NCBI RefSeq assembly: GCF_009711415.1
Contig: NZ_SMLZ01000111.1
Span: 1 to 64,000 of the forward strand
Source of the DNA: Roseibium denhamense
Lineage (GTDB): Bacteria; Pseudomonadota; Alphaproteobacteria; Rhizobiales; Stappiaceae
Reading direction: 5' to 3'
DNA: 64,000 nucleotides
In this document: piece after piece, positions 26,485 through 35,110 of the stretch
How positions within the stretch are numbered: position 1 is the stretch's first letter
Layout: the number at the start of each line of letters is the position of its first letter
The notes under the pieces: model-generated
Database searches by the model: none
Seen by the model: the letters and a program-made list of their open reading frames with translations, nothing else
Told to the model about the DNA's origin: nothing
Program-made: the position numbers and the translations under genes

Positions 26485-28062
26485 ATGATGACCGACACCG
26501 AAGCCCCTTCAGGACATGAAGTTGCACCTGTGCGCCGCAGCCGACGGCGCCGCGAAGCGGGGAGTTCTGGACCGGATCTTTTTCCCCAAAAGCCTTTCAA
26601 GCAGCCACGACATGTTTACCGGCCGGTTGAAACAGTTTCCGCAGATGAACTGGAGGCGATCCATGATGCGTCCATGCGGGTGCTTGAGGAAATCGGCATC
26701 GATTTTCTGCACGAAGACGCCAAGCAGATGCTCAAGGCAGCAGGGGCGGAGATCAAACCGGGTGAGGACCGGGTTCGCATGGATCGTGCGATGGTCGCCG
26801 AACTGGTCGCCAAAGCCCCCTCCTGCTTCACGATACGAGCCCGCAACCGGGCCCATGACCTTGAAATTGGGGGGAACGCAATTGCGTTTTCCTGCGTTGC
26901 GAGCGCTCCGAATGCCGTCGACCGGGATGGCGGCCGGAGACCGGGAAATCAGCAAGACTTCCGCAATCTGCTGAAACTTGCGCAATTCTTCAACATCATC
27001 CATTGCGTGATGGGCTATCCGGTAGAACCCGTCGACATACATGCCTCCGTCCGCCACCTGGACTGTGTCTCCGATATGATCCGCCTGACGGACAAGGTGT
27101 TTCACATCTACTCCCTGGGCAAGGAACGCAATATCGATGGCCTGGAACTGACGCGTATCGGCTATGGGCTCAGCCAGGAGGAGTTTGAAAACACGCCATG
27201 TGTCGCAACCGTCATCAACACCTCTTCGCCCTTGCGCCTTGACACTCCGATGCTGCAAGGGCTCATCGAAATGGCGAAGCAGGGACAGGTGTCAATCGTC
27301 ACGCCGTTTACCCTTGCCGGGGCCATGGCGCCGGTAACGATTTCAGGAGCCCTGACACTCCAAAACGCAGAAGCCCTTGCAGGCATCGCCTTCTCTCAAA
27401 TCGTCCGGCCGGGCGCTCCGGTCGTTTATGGCGGCTTCACATCGAACGTCGACATGAAGTCGGGCGCACCGGCGTTTGGAACGCCCGAATACATGAAGGC
27501 AGCGATCGCAGGCGGTCAGCTCGCGCGCAAATATGGCCTACCCTACCGGTCCTCCGGCGTTTGCGCGGCCAATACGGTCGACTACCAGGCTGCGCTGGAA
27601 ACCACATTGTCGGAATGGGGCGCCATCAACGGCGGCGCGAATATCATCAAACACGCGGCAGGCTGGCTTGAGGGCGGCCTCAGTGCAGGTTTTGAGAAGT
27701 TCATTACCGATATCGACCTACTCCAGAAGATCGCCGAATACCTGACCCCGCTCGACGTGTCCGAAGATGCTCTTGCAATCGATGCAATCAAGGATGTGGG
27801 ACCGGCGGGACATTTCTTTGGTACAGAACACACACAGGCCCGGTACAAAGACGCCTTTTACGCGCCTATTGTTTCAGACTGGCGTAACTATGAAACCTGG
27901 GCAGAGGCCGGTAAGCCAATCGCATATGACAAGGCGAACATGCTCTTTAAAAAAGCACTCGAAGCTTACGAACAACCTTCCCTCGACCCTGCCATAGACG
28001 AAGAACTGACCACGTTTGTCGAGCGGCGCAAGCGGGAGGGCGGAGCGCCCACCGACTTCTGA
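26485..28062 (+). CDS. Trimethylamine methyltransferase MttB-family protein (non-pyrrolysine)
   Basis: The 525-residue TIM-barrel protein of the MttB superfamily has typical segments ASMRVLEEIGIDFLHEDAKQML and KYGLPYRSSGVCAANTVDYQAALE. No in-frame amber codon occurs, so it is a non-Pyl member such as those demethylating glycine betaine or proline betaine. These enzymes pass a methyl group to a cobalamin-binding protein, and no corrinoid protein gene is seen nearby. It is followed 60 bases downstream by a dimethylglycine-dehydrogenase-like gene and then dddP. The start is ATG 26485 or the next codon. Confidence 0.87.
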   Translation: MMTDTEAPSGHEVAPVRRSRRRREAGSSGPDLFPQKPFKQPRHVYRPVETVSADELEAIHDASMRVLEEIGIDFLHEDAKQMLKAAGAEIKPGEDRVRMDRAMVAELVAKAPSCFTIRARNRAHDLEIGGNAIAFSCVASAPNAVDRDGGRRPGNQQDFRNLLKLAQFFNIIHCVMGYPVEPVDIHASVRHLDCVSDMIRLTDKVFHIYSLGKERNIDGLELTRIGYGLSQEEFENTPCVATVINTSSPLRLDTPMLQGLIEMAKQGQVSIVTPFTLAGAMAPVTISGALTLQNAEALAGIAFSQIVRPGAPVVYGGFTSNVDMKSGAPAFGTPEYMKAAIAGGQLARKYGLPYRSSGVCAANTVDYQAALETTLSEWGAINGGANIIKHAAGWLEGGLSAGFEKFITDIDLLQKIAEYLTPLDVSEDALAIDAIKDVGPAGHFFGTEHTQARYKDAFYAPIVSDWRNYETWAEAGKPIAYDKANMLFKKALEAYEQPSLDPAIDEELTTFVERRKREGGAPTDF

Positions 28063-28122
28063 AAATCACGACGAACACTTGGTTGATTAGGCCGGACTTG
28101 AGGCCTGCGGAGAAGCGAAACG

Positions 28123-30558
28123 ATGAAAACCCATACTCAGGTTGTTGTGATTGGCGGCGGCGTTGTTGGCTGCAGTGTTTTATATCACCTGACCAAATTG
28201 GGCTGGACCGATGTCACGCTTGTGGAAAGAGATGAGCTTACCTCCGGCTCCTCCTGGCACGCGGCGGGCGGCTTTCACACCCTAAACGGTGACCCGAACG
28301 TCTCCCAGCTTCAAAGCTACACAGTCGATCTCTACAAGGAACTGGAAGAGATCTCCGGCCAGTCCTGCAGTTTGCATCTGACCGGTGGCGTGATGCTGGC
28401 CGACACTCCCGAGCGGATGGATTTTCTACGCCTCGCCCAGGCCAAGGGCCGGTATCTCGGCATGGATCTGGAACTGATCTCGGTCTCTGAGGCCAAGAAG
28501 ATGTTCCCGATCCTGGATGAGAAATATTTCATCGGCGCCTTGTGGGATCCGATCGAAGGGCATCTCGATCCCTCCGGCACCACCCACGCCTACGCAAAGG
28601 CTGCGCGAATCAATGGCGCAGAGATCTATCGGCACACCAAGGTCGAGGAGATGGTGCAGACCCCGGAGGGTACCTGGGATGTCATCACAGACAAGGGCAT
28701 GATCCGGGCGGAACATGTCGTCAACGCAGGTGGACTCTGGGCCCGTGAATGCGGCCGCATGGTCGGGATAGAATTGCCGGTGCTCGCTATGGAGCACATG
28801 TATCTGCTTACCGATGAGATGCCCGAAGTCGTTGCTCATAACGAGGCAACCGGCAAAGAGTTGATTGGCGTTCTTGATTTTGGCGGTGAGATCTACACCC
28901 GCCAGGAAGGCAAAGGCATGCTGCTCGGCACTTATGAGCAGAATTGCCGTCCCTGGAGCCCAAAGGAAACGCCCTGGGATTTCGGGCACGAGCTCCTCGC
29001 ACCGGACCTTGACCGGATCTCCCCGGAGCTAGAGGTCGGCTTTGAGCATTTCCCGGCGCTGCAAAATGCCGGCATCAAGCAGATCATCAACGGCCCGTTC
29101 ACCTTCGCACCGGACGGCAATCCATTGGTTGGCCCGGTGCGGGGTCTCAAGAACTATTGGGTTGCTTGCGGGGTCATGGCCGGCTTCAGCCAGGGCGGCG
29201 GCGTCGGGTTAACACTTGCCAACTGGATGATCGACGGCGATCCGGGCTACGACATCTGGGGCATGGATGTCGCCCGGTACGGTGACTGGGCGACACTTGC
29301 CTACACGAACAAGAAAGTTCAGGAGAACTACAGCCGCCGGTTCCGCATCCGCTTCCCGAACGAGGAATTGCCTGCCGGGCGTCCACACCAGACTACACCG
29401 CTCTACGACAAGATGTTGGCGCAAGGGGCTGTCATGGGCGACAGCTGGGGGCTTGAAACTCCCCTCTGGTTTGCTCCCGATGGCGAGACAGCTGAAGATG
29501 TCGTCTCGTTCCGGCGCTCCAACGACTTTGACGCAATTGGAGCGGAATGCCGCGCGGTGCGAACCGGAGTTGGCATTACCGAAATCGCCAACTTCGCCAA
29601 GTACAAGATCACCGGCGCAGGTGCTGAGGACTACCTGTCCTACCTGATGACCAACACCATGCCGAAGGTGGGACGGATAGTGCTGACGCCGATGCTGAAC
29701 GAAGCCGGCAAGCTGATTGGCGACTTCACCATCGCCCGCGACAGTGACGAGACATTCTACATGTTCGGTTCAAGTCAGGCCGAAGTCTATCACATGCGGT
29801 GGTTCGAAAAGCACTTGCCGCATGATGGCACTGTTGCGATTGAGGCCATCAACCTTGGCTGGGTGGGTCTTTCCATTGCAGGTCCGAAGGCCCGCGATGT
29901 CCTTGCCAAAGTTACCGGGGACGATGTCTCCAATGACGCTTTCCGGTTCATGGACTTCCGCGAAATGGATGTTGCCAACGCGCCCTGTAAGGTCAACCGG
30001 ATTAGCTACACCGGTGACCTCGGCTATGAGATCTGGATGACACCGGAATACGAGCGTCAGGTCTACATGGCTCTGATGGACGCCGGTGGGGAGTTCGGCA
30101 TCCAGAATTTCGGCATGCGTGCTCTGCTCGCCATGCGCCTGGAGAAGAACTTCGGGACCTGGTTCCGGGAGTTCCGCCCGATCTATGGTCCTTTCGAAGC
30201 AGATCTCGGTCGCTTTGTGAAACTCGGCAAAAACAACTTCATTGGCCAGGAAGCCGCCCGCCGGGAATTCGAGGATGGACCGAAACGATCCCGGGTATCC
30301 TTCGTCGTAGATGCACTCGATGCCGATGTGATGGGCGATGAACCGATCTGGCACGACAACGATGTGATCGGCTGGATCACGTCGGGCGGCTACGCACACC
30401 ATGTCGAGAAGTCTTTGGCTCAGGGCTATGTCCCCACTGAGTTTTCGGTAAACACGGATGACGGAGCCTTCGAGATCGAAATTCTCGGAGAACGTCGCAA
30501 GGCCACCCTCATCACGGATCCATTGTTCGACCCCAAAGCGGAACGCATGCGGATGTAG
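28123..30558 (+). CDS. Dimethylglycine/sarcosine dehydrogenase-like flavoprotein with GcvT domain
   Basis: The protein has 811 residues. The N-terminal DAO domain carries VVVIGGGVVGCSVLYHL and SGSSWHAAGG, where His46 is the likely covalent FAD anchor of this family. The C-terminal half is a GcvT-type tetrahydrofolate-binding domain (KYKITGAGAEDYLSYLMTN; GYEIWMTPEYERQVYMALMDAG). Such enzymes oxidise N-methyl groups and can pass the one-carbon unit to tetrahydrofolate. GGAGAAG precedes the ATG. With MttB upstream and DddP downstream it suggests breakdown of methylated osmolytes; the exact substrate is not proven. Confidence 0.9.
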   Translation: MKTHTQVVVIGGGVVGCSVLYHLTKLGWTDVTLVERDELTSGSSWHAAGGFHTLNGDPNVSQLQSYTVDLYKELEEISGQSCSLHLTGGVMLADTPERMDFLRLAQAKGRYLGMDLELISVSEAKKMFPILDEKYFIGALWDPIEGHLDPSGTTHAYAKAARINGAEIYRHTKVEEMVQTPEGTWDVITDKGMIRAEHVVNAGGLWARECGRMVGIELPVLAMEHMYLLTDEMPEVVAHNEATGKELIGVLDFGGEIYTRQEGKGMLLGTYEQNCRPWSPKETPWDFGHELLAPDLDRISPELEVGFEHFPALQNAGIKQIINGPFTFAPDGNPLVGPVRGLKNYWVACGVMAGFSQGGGVGLTLANWMIDGDPGYDIWGMDVARYGDWATLAYTNKKVQENYSRRFRIRFPNEELPAGRPHQTTPLYDKMLAQGAVMGDSWGLETPLWFAPDGETAEDVVSFRRSNDFDAIGAECRAVRTGVGITEIANFAKYKITGAGAEDYLSYLMTNTMPKVGRIVLTPMLNEAGKLIGDFTIARDSDETFYMFGSSQAEVYHMRWFEKHLPHDGTVAIEAINLGWVGLSIAGPKARDVLAKVTGDDVSNDAFRFMDFREMDVANAPCKVNRISYTGDLGYEIWMTPEYERQVYMALMDAGGEFGIQNFGMRALLAMRLEKNFGTWFREFRPIYGPFEADLGRFVKLGKNNFIGQEAARREFEDGPKRSRVSFVVDALDADVMGDEPIWHDNDVIGWITSGGYAHHVEKSLAQGYVPTEFSVNTDDGAFEIEILGERRKATLITDPLFDPKAERMRM

Positions 30559-30611
30559 GCGGGACCCGGCATTTACGGGATTGACCAGTTGGCGGAGGAA
30601 AGCAGGCAGTC

Positions 30612-31988
30612 ATGAATACGGAACACTTTGGCCGGCACCGGCGAAAAATCATGCCGGCCGTTTTGCCCGATCATCCTGGTGATGCAGCCGGATACGAGGC
30701 ACTGTCAGCCTACGCGACCGAAAAGGCCTCTGCACTCAATCGTCATGTCCTTGGATATGGCGAGCTCGCAGAAACCGAGTGGTCAGCGCTTGGCCTTGCA
30801 GCACCTGACATGGATGCTGTGCGGGAATACCGGCTTCAAAGAATTCGCCAGCAATTAGAGGCTTTTGACCTGAGCGCAGCCATTCTATGTGATCCGCTGA
30901 ACGTTCGTTATGCAACCGACAGCACCAACATGCAGGTCTGGAGCACTCATAATGCGGTGCGCTACACACTTGTGACGCACAACGGCCCTGTCATCGCCTT
31001 TGACTTTCACAACTGCGAACATCTGTCCGCACACAACATGCTCGTTGATGAAGTCCGCCACGGTGTCCCCTGGTTCTATTTTGAATCCGGACCGCGGTCG
31101 GCGGAACTTGCGCAGAAGTGGGCTAAAGAGCTGGCAGATCTGGTCAAGACTTATTGTGGTCCAAACGCGCGGATCGCCGTCGACAAATGCCGCCGGGAAG
31201 GGGTCGGAGCACTTCAAAGCCATGGTTTGACGCTGCATGACGGTGAAGAGGTGATGGAACTTGCCCGTGCCGTTAAATGCTCCGACGAAATCAAGGCGAT
31301 ACGCCGATCCATTGCTGCCTGTGAAGCAGCAATGTCGGAAATGGAAGCGGCCCTCCGTCCGGGCATGACGGAATGGGATCTTTGGGCACTGCTGCATGCA
31401 GGAAATATCCGTCGCGGCGGAGAGTGGATTGAGACGCATTTGCTCGCCTCCGGCCCACGCACAAATCCCTGGTTTCAAGAGGCCTCAGCGCGTGAAATCC
31501 AATCGGGTGAGTTGGTAGCCTTCGACACCGATCTTGTTGGGCCCTACGGCATGTGCTGCGACATTTCCCGCACGTGGCTGTGCGGCGACGGGCAACCGAC
31601 CAACGAGCAGAGATCGCTCCATCAAATGGCGGTCGATCAGATTGAAGCGAACATAGAAATGCTCGCACCAGGGCGCAGTTTCTTTGAACTTTCACACAGC
31701 GCTAAGAACCTACCGGAAGACTATCAGGCGAACCGATACTCAGTTCTGTTTCACGGTGTTGGCCTATGTGATGAATACCCGGCAGTCCCTTACCCCGCAG
31801 ACTGGGCGAGCGGTGGATACGATGGGGTACTGGTACCTGGAATGGTGGTCTGTGTGGAAAGCTATGTTGGCCGCCACGGCGGACACGAAGGCGTAAAGCT
31901 GGAGGAGCAACTGCTCATCACAGAGACCGGCTATGAACGCCTCAGCACATATCCGTATGATGCTCGGTTGATGGGCTGTCAAATCTGA
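30612..31988 (+). CDS. dddP: DMSP lyase DddP (M24 metallopeptidase-like)
   Basis: The 458-residue protein is of the M24 creatinase/aminopeptidase-P fold. DddP cleaves dimethylsulfoniopropionate to dimethylsulfide and acrylate using iron. The six metal ligands known from Ruegeria DddP (D295, D297, D307, H371, E406, E421) appear here as Asp305, Asp307, Asp317, His381, Glu416 and Glu431, all shifted by exactly ten. Family segments such as DPLNVRYATDSTNMQVW and GGEWIETHLLASGPRTNPWF are present. It is the last gene of the mttB-like operon and is convergent with a CBS-domain gene. The assignment rests on remembered family data. Confidence 0.87.
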   Translation: MNTEHFGRHRRKIMPAVLPDHPGDAAGYEALSAYATEKASALNRHVLGYGELAETEWSALGLAAPDMDAVREYRLQRIRQQLEAFDLSAAILCDPLNVRYATDSTNMQVWSTHNAVRYTLVTHNGPVIAFDFHNCEHLSAHNMLVDEVRHGVPWFYFESGPRSAELAQKWAKELADLVKTYCGPNARIAVDKCRREGVGALQSHGLTLHDGEEVMELARAVKCSDEIKAIRRSIAACEAAMSEMEAALRPGMTEWDLWALLHAGNIRRGGEWIETHLLASGPRTNPWFQEASAREIQSGELVAFDTDLVGPYGMCCDISRTWLCGDGQPTNEQRSLHQMAVDQIEANIEMLAPGRSFFELSHSAKNLPEDYQANRYSVLFHGVGLCDEYPAVPYPADWASGGYDGVLVPGMVVCVESYVGRHGGHEGVKLEEQLLITETGYERLSTYPYDARLMGCQI

Positions 31989-32017
31989 CGGCCATCTTGT
32001 GATAAGTTTCCAGATCT

Positions 32018-32530
32018 TCAGACAGCAGCCATAATGACGGCCATTGCGATGCCGTAGACCAGGACCCCGGCAATGATCCAGATATGCTGGTTGTTGATGC
32101 CCAGTTTCTGCTCGACGCGGTCCGACATGATCTTGAGAAGTTCGGGCCAAGTGTAAGAGACGAAGTCGCCTTGTGTCATGATCGAGACAAGCTTGCCGTC
32201 AGCATCCACTACGGGCAAGCGGCGGAACCGCTCATTCGACATGACCCTGAGCCAATCGACCACATTATCGTCTTCACGCGCCAGCCTTAGGCTGGTGGTC
32301 ATGATATCGGAAAGCTTGGTTGAAGACGGGTCTTTGTTTTCAGCTACGATCCGGCGCATCAAGTCGCGCTCGGTTACGAGCCCGACCACTCGGTTTTCGG
32401 CATCCGTAACAACGACAGAGCCGATGTTTCTCGCAGACATTTCTTTGGACGCATCCAGAACCGATTGGCCCGGTGCTGCCGTAAATGGCTTCGGTTTAGA
32501 AAGAAATTCAATGCGTTCTTTGATTTTCAT
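32018..32530 (-). CDS. CBS-domain protein with C-terminal membrane helix
   Basis: The protein is 170 residues from ATG 32530, chosen because AGGAGG lies at the proper distance. Two CBS repeats are present (VLDASKEMSARNIGSVVVTD-type and RVMSNERFRRLPVVDADG), a module that usually binds adenine nucleotides. The last 22 residues (HIWIIAGVLVYGIAMAVIMAAV) form a hydrophobic tail anchor, which is less common. It may sense energy state at the membrane. It is convergent with dddP and lies downstream of a small secreted protein gene. Confidence 0.86.
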   Translation of the reverse strand: MKIKERIEFLSKPKPFTAAPGQSVLDASKEMSARNIGSVVVTDAENRVVGLVTERDLMRRIVAENKDPSSTKLSDIMTTSLRLAREDDNVVDWLRVMSNERFRRLPVVDADGKLVSIMTQGDFVSYTWPELLKIMSDRVEQKLGINNQHIWIIAGVLVYGIAMAVIMAAV

Positions 32531-32650
32531 TCGGGAGCCCTCCTGCGACATCTGTACGCAGGACAAGCGCCCCCGGTTTACGCTGCGGCAAAAATTGCAG
32601 CCTCCCTGGCAGACACACATCCGTTAAAGGGATACGGCCCGCGGGCCGCA

Positions 32651-32947
32651 TCACTTCAGCCGGATGATTTTCGGTCCGCGCTGTTTGACGTATTCGCCCT
32701 GGGACCAAACAACTACGTTCGTTTCATTCACTTCGGTGAAGTTCAGATTCAACGGTGTCTTGCCCTCGGGGTTCACGATGACCTTGCGGGTGGGCGGAAG
32801 GGCGCGGAAGACCAAGACCCCCGCTTCCTTGGTCACAACCGCACCATAGGGTTCATCCTGCAGAATCCGGACGGTGTCTCCAGCAAGAGCGGTTCCAGCT
32901 GAGAGCGAAAGCGCTGCCGCGAACGCGGCCTTTACGAGAAGCTTCAT
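32651..32947 (-). CDS. Small secreted protein of unknown function
   Basis: This is a 98-residue protein with a signal peptide (MKLLVKAAFAAALSLSAGTALA, cleavage near residue 22) and a compact mature part ending YVKQRGPKIIRLK. CAGGAG lies before the ATG at 32947. No cysteines or known motifs are visible after the signal. A GC-rich palindrome (cggcccgcgggccg, 32635-32648) just behind the stop may end transcription. The function is unknown; it is likely periplasmic. Confidence 0.72.
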   Translation of the reverse strand: MKLLVKAAFAAALSLSAGTALAGDTVRILQDEPYGAVVTKEAGVLVFRALPPTRKVIVNPEGKTPLNLNFTEVNETNVVVWSQGEYVKQRGPKIIRLK

Positions 32948-33052
32948 TGGTTGTCTCCTGCATGCAAATCGCAATTTGCGACAGAGTAACCAATTGTTAA
33001 CCATAACTCGAAGGCTTTTTACTATTCGTTAACACTATGGTTAACAAACGCG

Positions 33053-33973
33053 TCAGACTGCCGTGGCAGAGCCGAGCGAAATTTCCTTGAAACACTCCTC
33101 GACATGTTCAGCAAAGGCATGGGTCGCCCGGCCGGCGCGCGCGCGCTCTTTCATGATGATGTGGTAGTCACCAATCGTCGGAAGGCCATGCCGTTTGTCC
33201 AGGATCTGCATGGGCGCCTCGACAATGCTTGCCGGAAACGGCGCGACCGCAAGATCAGCAAGAAGGGCAGCCTCCTGCCCTGCGCTGTGGAAGCTTGTGT
33301 AGGAGATACGATATGGCTTTTGCGCAGCATCGAGCGCAATGCGGGCTGCCCGGCGCCAGGGGCACCCGGGATTGGACACGGCAAGCGGCAATGGATCCCG
33401 CTCATAGGCAATGCCGCCCTCAAGGCCTGCCCAGACGAGAGGCTCGGAATAAACGACCTCACCGCCCTCCGCCAACTTGGTTCCGGGCCGGGCAGTGCAC
33501 AAGACGAGATCCAGCTCACCCTTGCGGACCTTCTCGTCCAGCATCGGGCTACCATCCAGGTGCACATCAACATTGACCCCTGGGTGAGAGCGCGCAAAAC
33601 GCGACAAGATATTCGGCAGAAAGCGGGTTCCGAAGTCAGACGGGGCTCCGAAACGGACTTCCCCCTCAACGGACGGAGAGACAAACAGTCCGACCGCTTC
33701 TTCGTTCAACATCAGGATCCTGCGGGCGTAGCCAAGCAATGCCTCCCCTTCGGAGGTCAGCCGGACGCTGCGTCCCTCCCGCACGAAGACGGAAACGCCT
33801 AACATGGTTTCCAGTTTCTTGATCTGCATCGACACCGCAGAAGGCGTCCGCCCGATCAGCTCTGATGCCTTTGAAAAACTTGATGTTTCTGCGATCACAA
33901 GGAATGTGCGATACAGTTCGATATCAATCAGCGGGGTACCGGATCCTGGTAGTTTTTCCATTCCAGCGCTCAT
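33053..33973 (-). CDS. LysR-family transcriptional regulator
   Basis: The 306-residue protein has a helix-turn-helix (IDIELYRTFLVIAETSSFSK; then RTPSAVSMQIKKLE, about residues 15-60) and the effector-binding domain (GEVRFGAPSDFGTRFLPNILSRF). The first 15 residues are an extra N-terminal stretch. A perfect inverted repeat lies about ten bases upstream and is the likely autoregulatory site. A possible 44-residue peptide gene is divergent from it. The target genes and inducer are unknown. Confidence 0.9.
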   Translation of the reverse strand: MSAGMEKLPGSGTPLIDIELYRTFLVIAETSSFSKASELIGRTPSAVSMQIKKLETMLGVSVFVREGRSVRLTSEGEALLGYARRILMLNEEAVGLFVSPSVEGEVRFGAPSDFGTRFLPNILSRFARSHPGVNVDVHLDGSPMLDEKVRKGELDLVLCTARPGTKLAEGGEVVYSEPLVWAGLEGGIAYERDPLPLAVSNPGCPWRRAARIALDAAQKPYRISYTSFHSAGQEAALLADLAVAPFPASIVEAPMQILDKRHGLPTIGDYHIIMKERARAGRATHAFAEHVEECFKEISLGSATAV

Positions 33974-33983
33974 TAATTCTTGA

Positions 33984-34000
33984 GTTCAATTTTTTTGAAC
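33984..34000. promoter_or_regulatory. Perfect inverted repeat, likely LysR operator
   Basis: gttcaa (33984-33989) and ttgaac (33995-34000) are separated by five T. It is placed directly before the lysR start at 33973. The layout fits a LysR binding site that represses its own gene. Confidence 0.55.
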
Positions 34001-34132
34001 TGATACTTGAATACAATTCGATTGATTGAAAGGCAAGGAATGCTCATATAGCGGACAAGCGGCCCAATTTATTAGCAGTGGACCGCCCATCACTCTAACG
34101 CAACAACTGACTGAAACGGGATTGGGATCGTC

Positions 34133-34267
34133 ATGACCTATCTTGCTCACGCACTCGGCACCAACCTCATGGGTGTTGTGTCCGGCCGCTCCGCTGCTGA
34201 ACTCGCCCGCATGAACCATTCTTTGCGCCTGTCTGCTGCAAACAAGGCACGCATCACTGTCCGCTAA
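34133..34267 (+). CDS. Possible 44-residue basic peptide
   Basis: A short frame starting at ATG 34133 encodes MTYLAHALGTNLMGVV..., ending NKARITVR. It is rich in Ala, Arg and Leu with balanced codon use like local genes, and it lies divergent from a LysR gene, where small DUF1127-like peptides are common; it does not match that family's usual ending. The ribosome site (GGGAT) is weak. It could be a real small protein or a chance frame. Confidence 0.4.
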   Translation: MTYLAHALGTNLMGVVSGRSAAELARMNHSLRLSAANKARITVR

Positions 34268-34282
34268 GGGCAGACTGAACAA

Positions 34283-35110
34283 CTAGGCAAGGTTTGGATA
34301 CTGGAGGCTAGTGGCCTCCTCTTCCATGTCTTCGATGACTTGGTAGACCGACTTGTTTAAAACTGAAAAGCCGTGAATGGCGAGCCGTTCACGGCTTTTT
34401 TGCGTGCTGGTGCTTGTAAGAACGGCCTGCGCCGCCCGCCGGATTGTTTCAAGTGCCGTTTGGTCGTGCATTGACGACGCTATGAACGGCAGGCCTGGGG
34501 CCTCGCGCGTCAGGCCTATGGACTTCAAGCACGAGGCCAGTTCCGGCTTGTATCGTGTTGCCATATGCCAGCAAACCGCATCAATCGAGGCCAGATCAGC
34601 ATCACCTGCCGCAACAGCATGCAGGGAAGCAACATGCCCGCCTGTCATAATCACCGTTTCAAAATATTTGCTACCCTCGGCCATCCCAGCGACTTCAGCA
34701 CGCAGGGCATTCATGCCCGATTGGCTGTCCAGACTGTTTACAGCAAGCCGCTTGCCCTTCAAGTCCGCAAGGTCAGCGGCGCTATCGTCCGCCCGCACAA
34801 CGATATGACTGCGATACAACGCCCCCGCACATCCCTCAGCCCGGTAATGCGGCGCCCCGATCAGAGCCACCCGATGCTTTAATGCATGGGTAAACGGGTA
34901 GCCGCAGGTCTGCGCCAAGAGCAATCCAGGTGCCTTCCAGATGTCATAGAGTTTTATGTCATCTGGCCAGGGTTTCAGGTCCTGAAGAGAAATCTTCAAG
35001 GCCGAGCAGATCTCTTCCGTGAGAGCCTGTTCGAGTGCACAAGTTTCAGCACGCACCTCGGGCCAGTCATACATCGGCAATCTGACAGGCCGAAACTCGG
35101 GGTTGGTCAA
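34283..35110 (-). CDS. PhnD-like phosphate/phosphonate-binding-family protein without signal peptide
   Basis: The 275-residue protein resembles the PhnD/PBP2 solute-binding fold (LRAEVAGMAEGSKYFETVIMTGGHVASLHAVAAGDADLASID is typical). It lacks a signal peptide: the N-terminus MTNPEFRPVRLPMYDWPE is polar, so it probably stays in the cytoplasm. Its start overlaps the stop of a desaturase gene by 4 bases (ATGA), so it is translationally coupled. No phosphonate permease or ATPase is nearby. It may sense or bind a ligand for the desaturase pathway, which is speculation. Confidence 0.77.
   Translation of the reverse strand: MTNPEFRPVRLPMYDWPEVRAETCALEQALTEEICSALKISLQDLKPWPDDIKLYDIWKAPGLLLAQTCGYPFTHALKHRVALIGAPHYRAEGCAGALYRSHIVVRADDSAADLADLKGKRLAVNSLDSQSGMNALRAEVAGMAEGSKYFETVIMTGGHVASLHAVAAGDADLASIDAVCWHMATRYKPELASCLKSIGLTREAPGLPFIASSMHDQTALETIRRAAQAVLTSTSTQKSRERLAIHGFSVLNKSVYQVIEDMEEEATSLQYPNLA

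Noticed and set aside
26485..28062. Pyrrolysine-containing MttB
   Set aside because: The frame has no internal amber codon, so this is a non-pyrrolysine member.
34283..35110. Phosphonate ABC transporter binding protein in the periplasm
   Set aside because: No signal peptide and no permease or ATPase nearby; called only PhnD-like.
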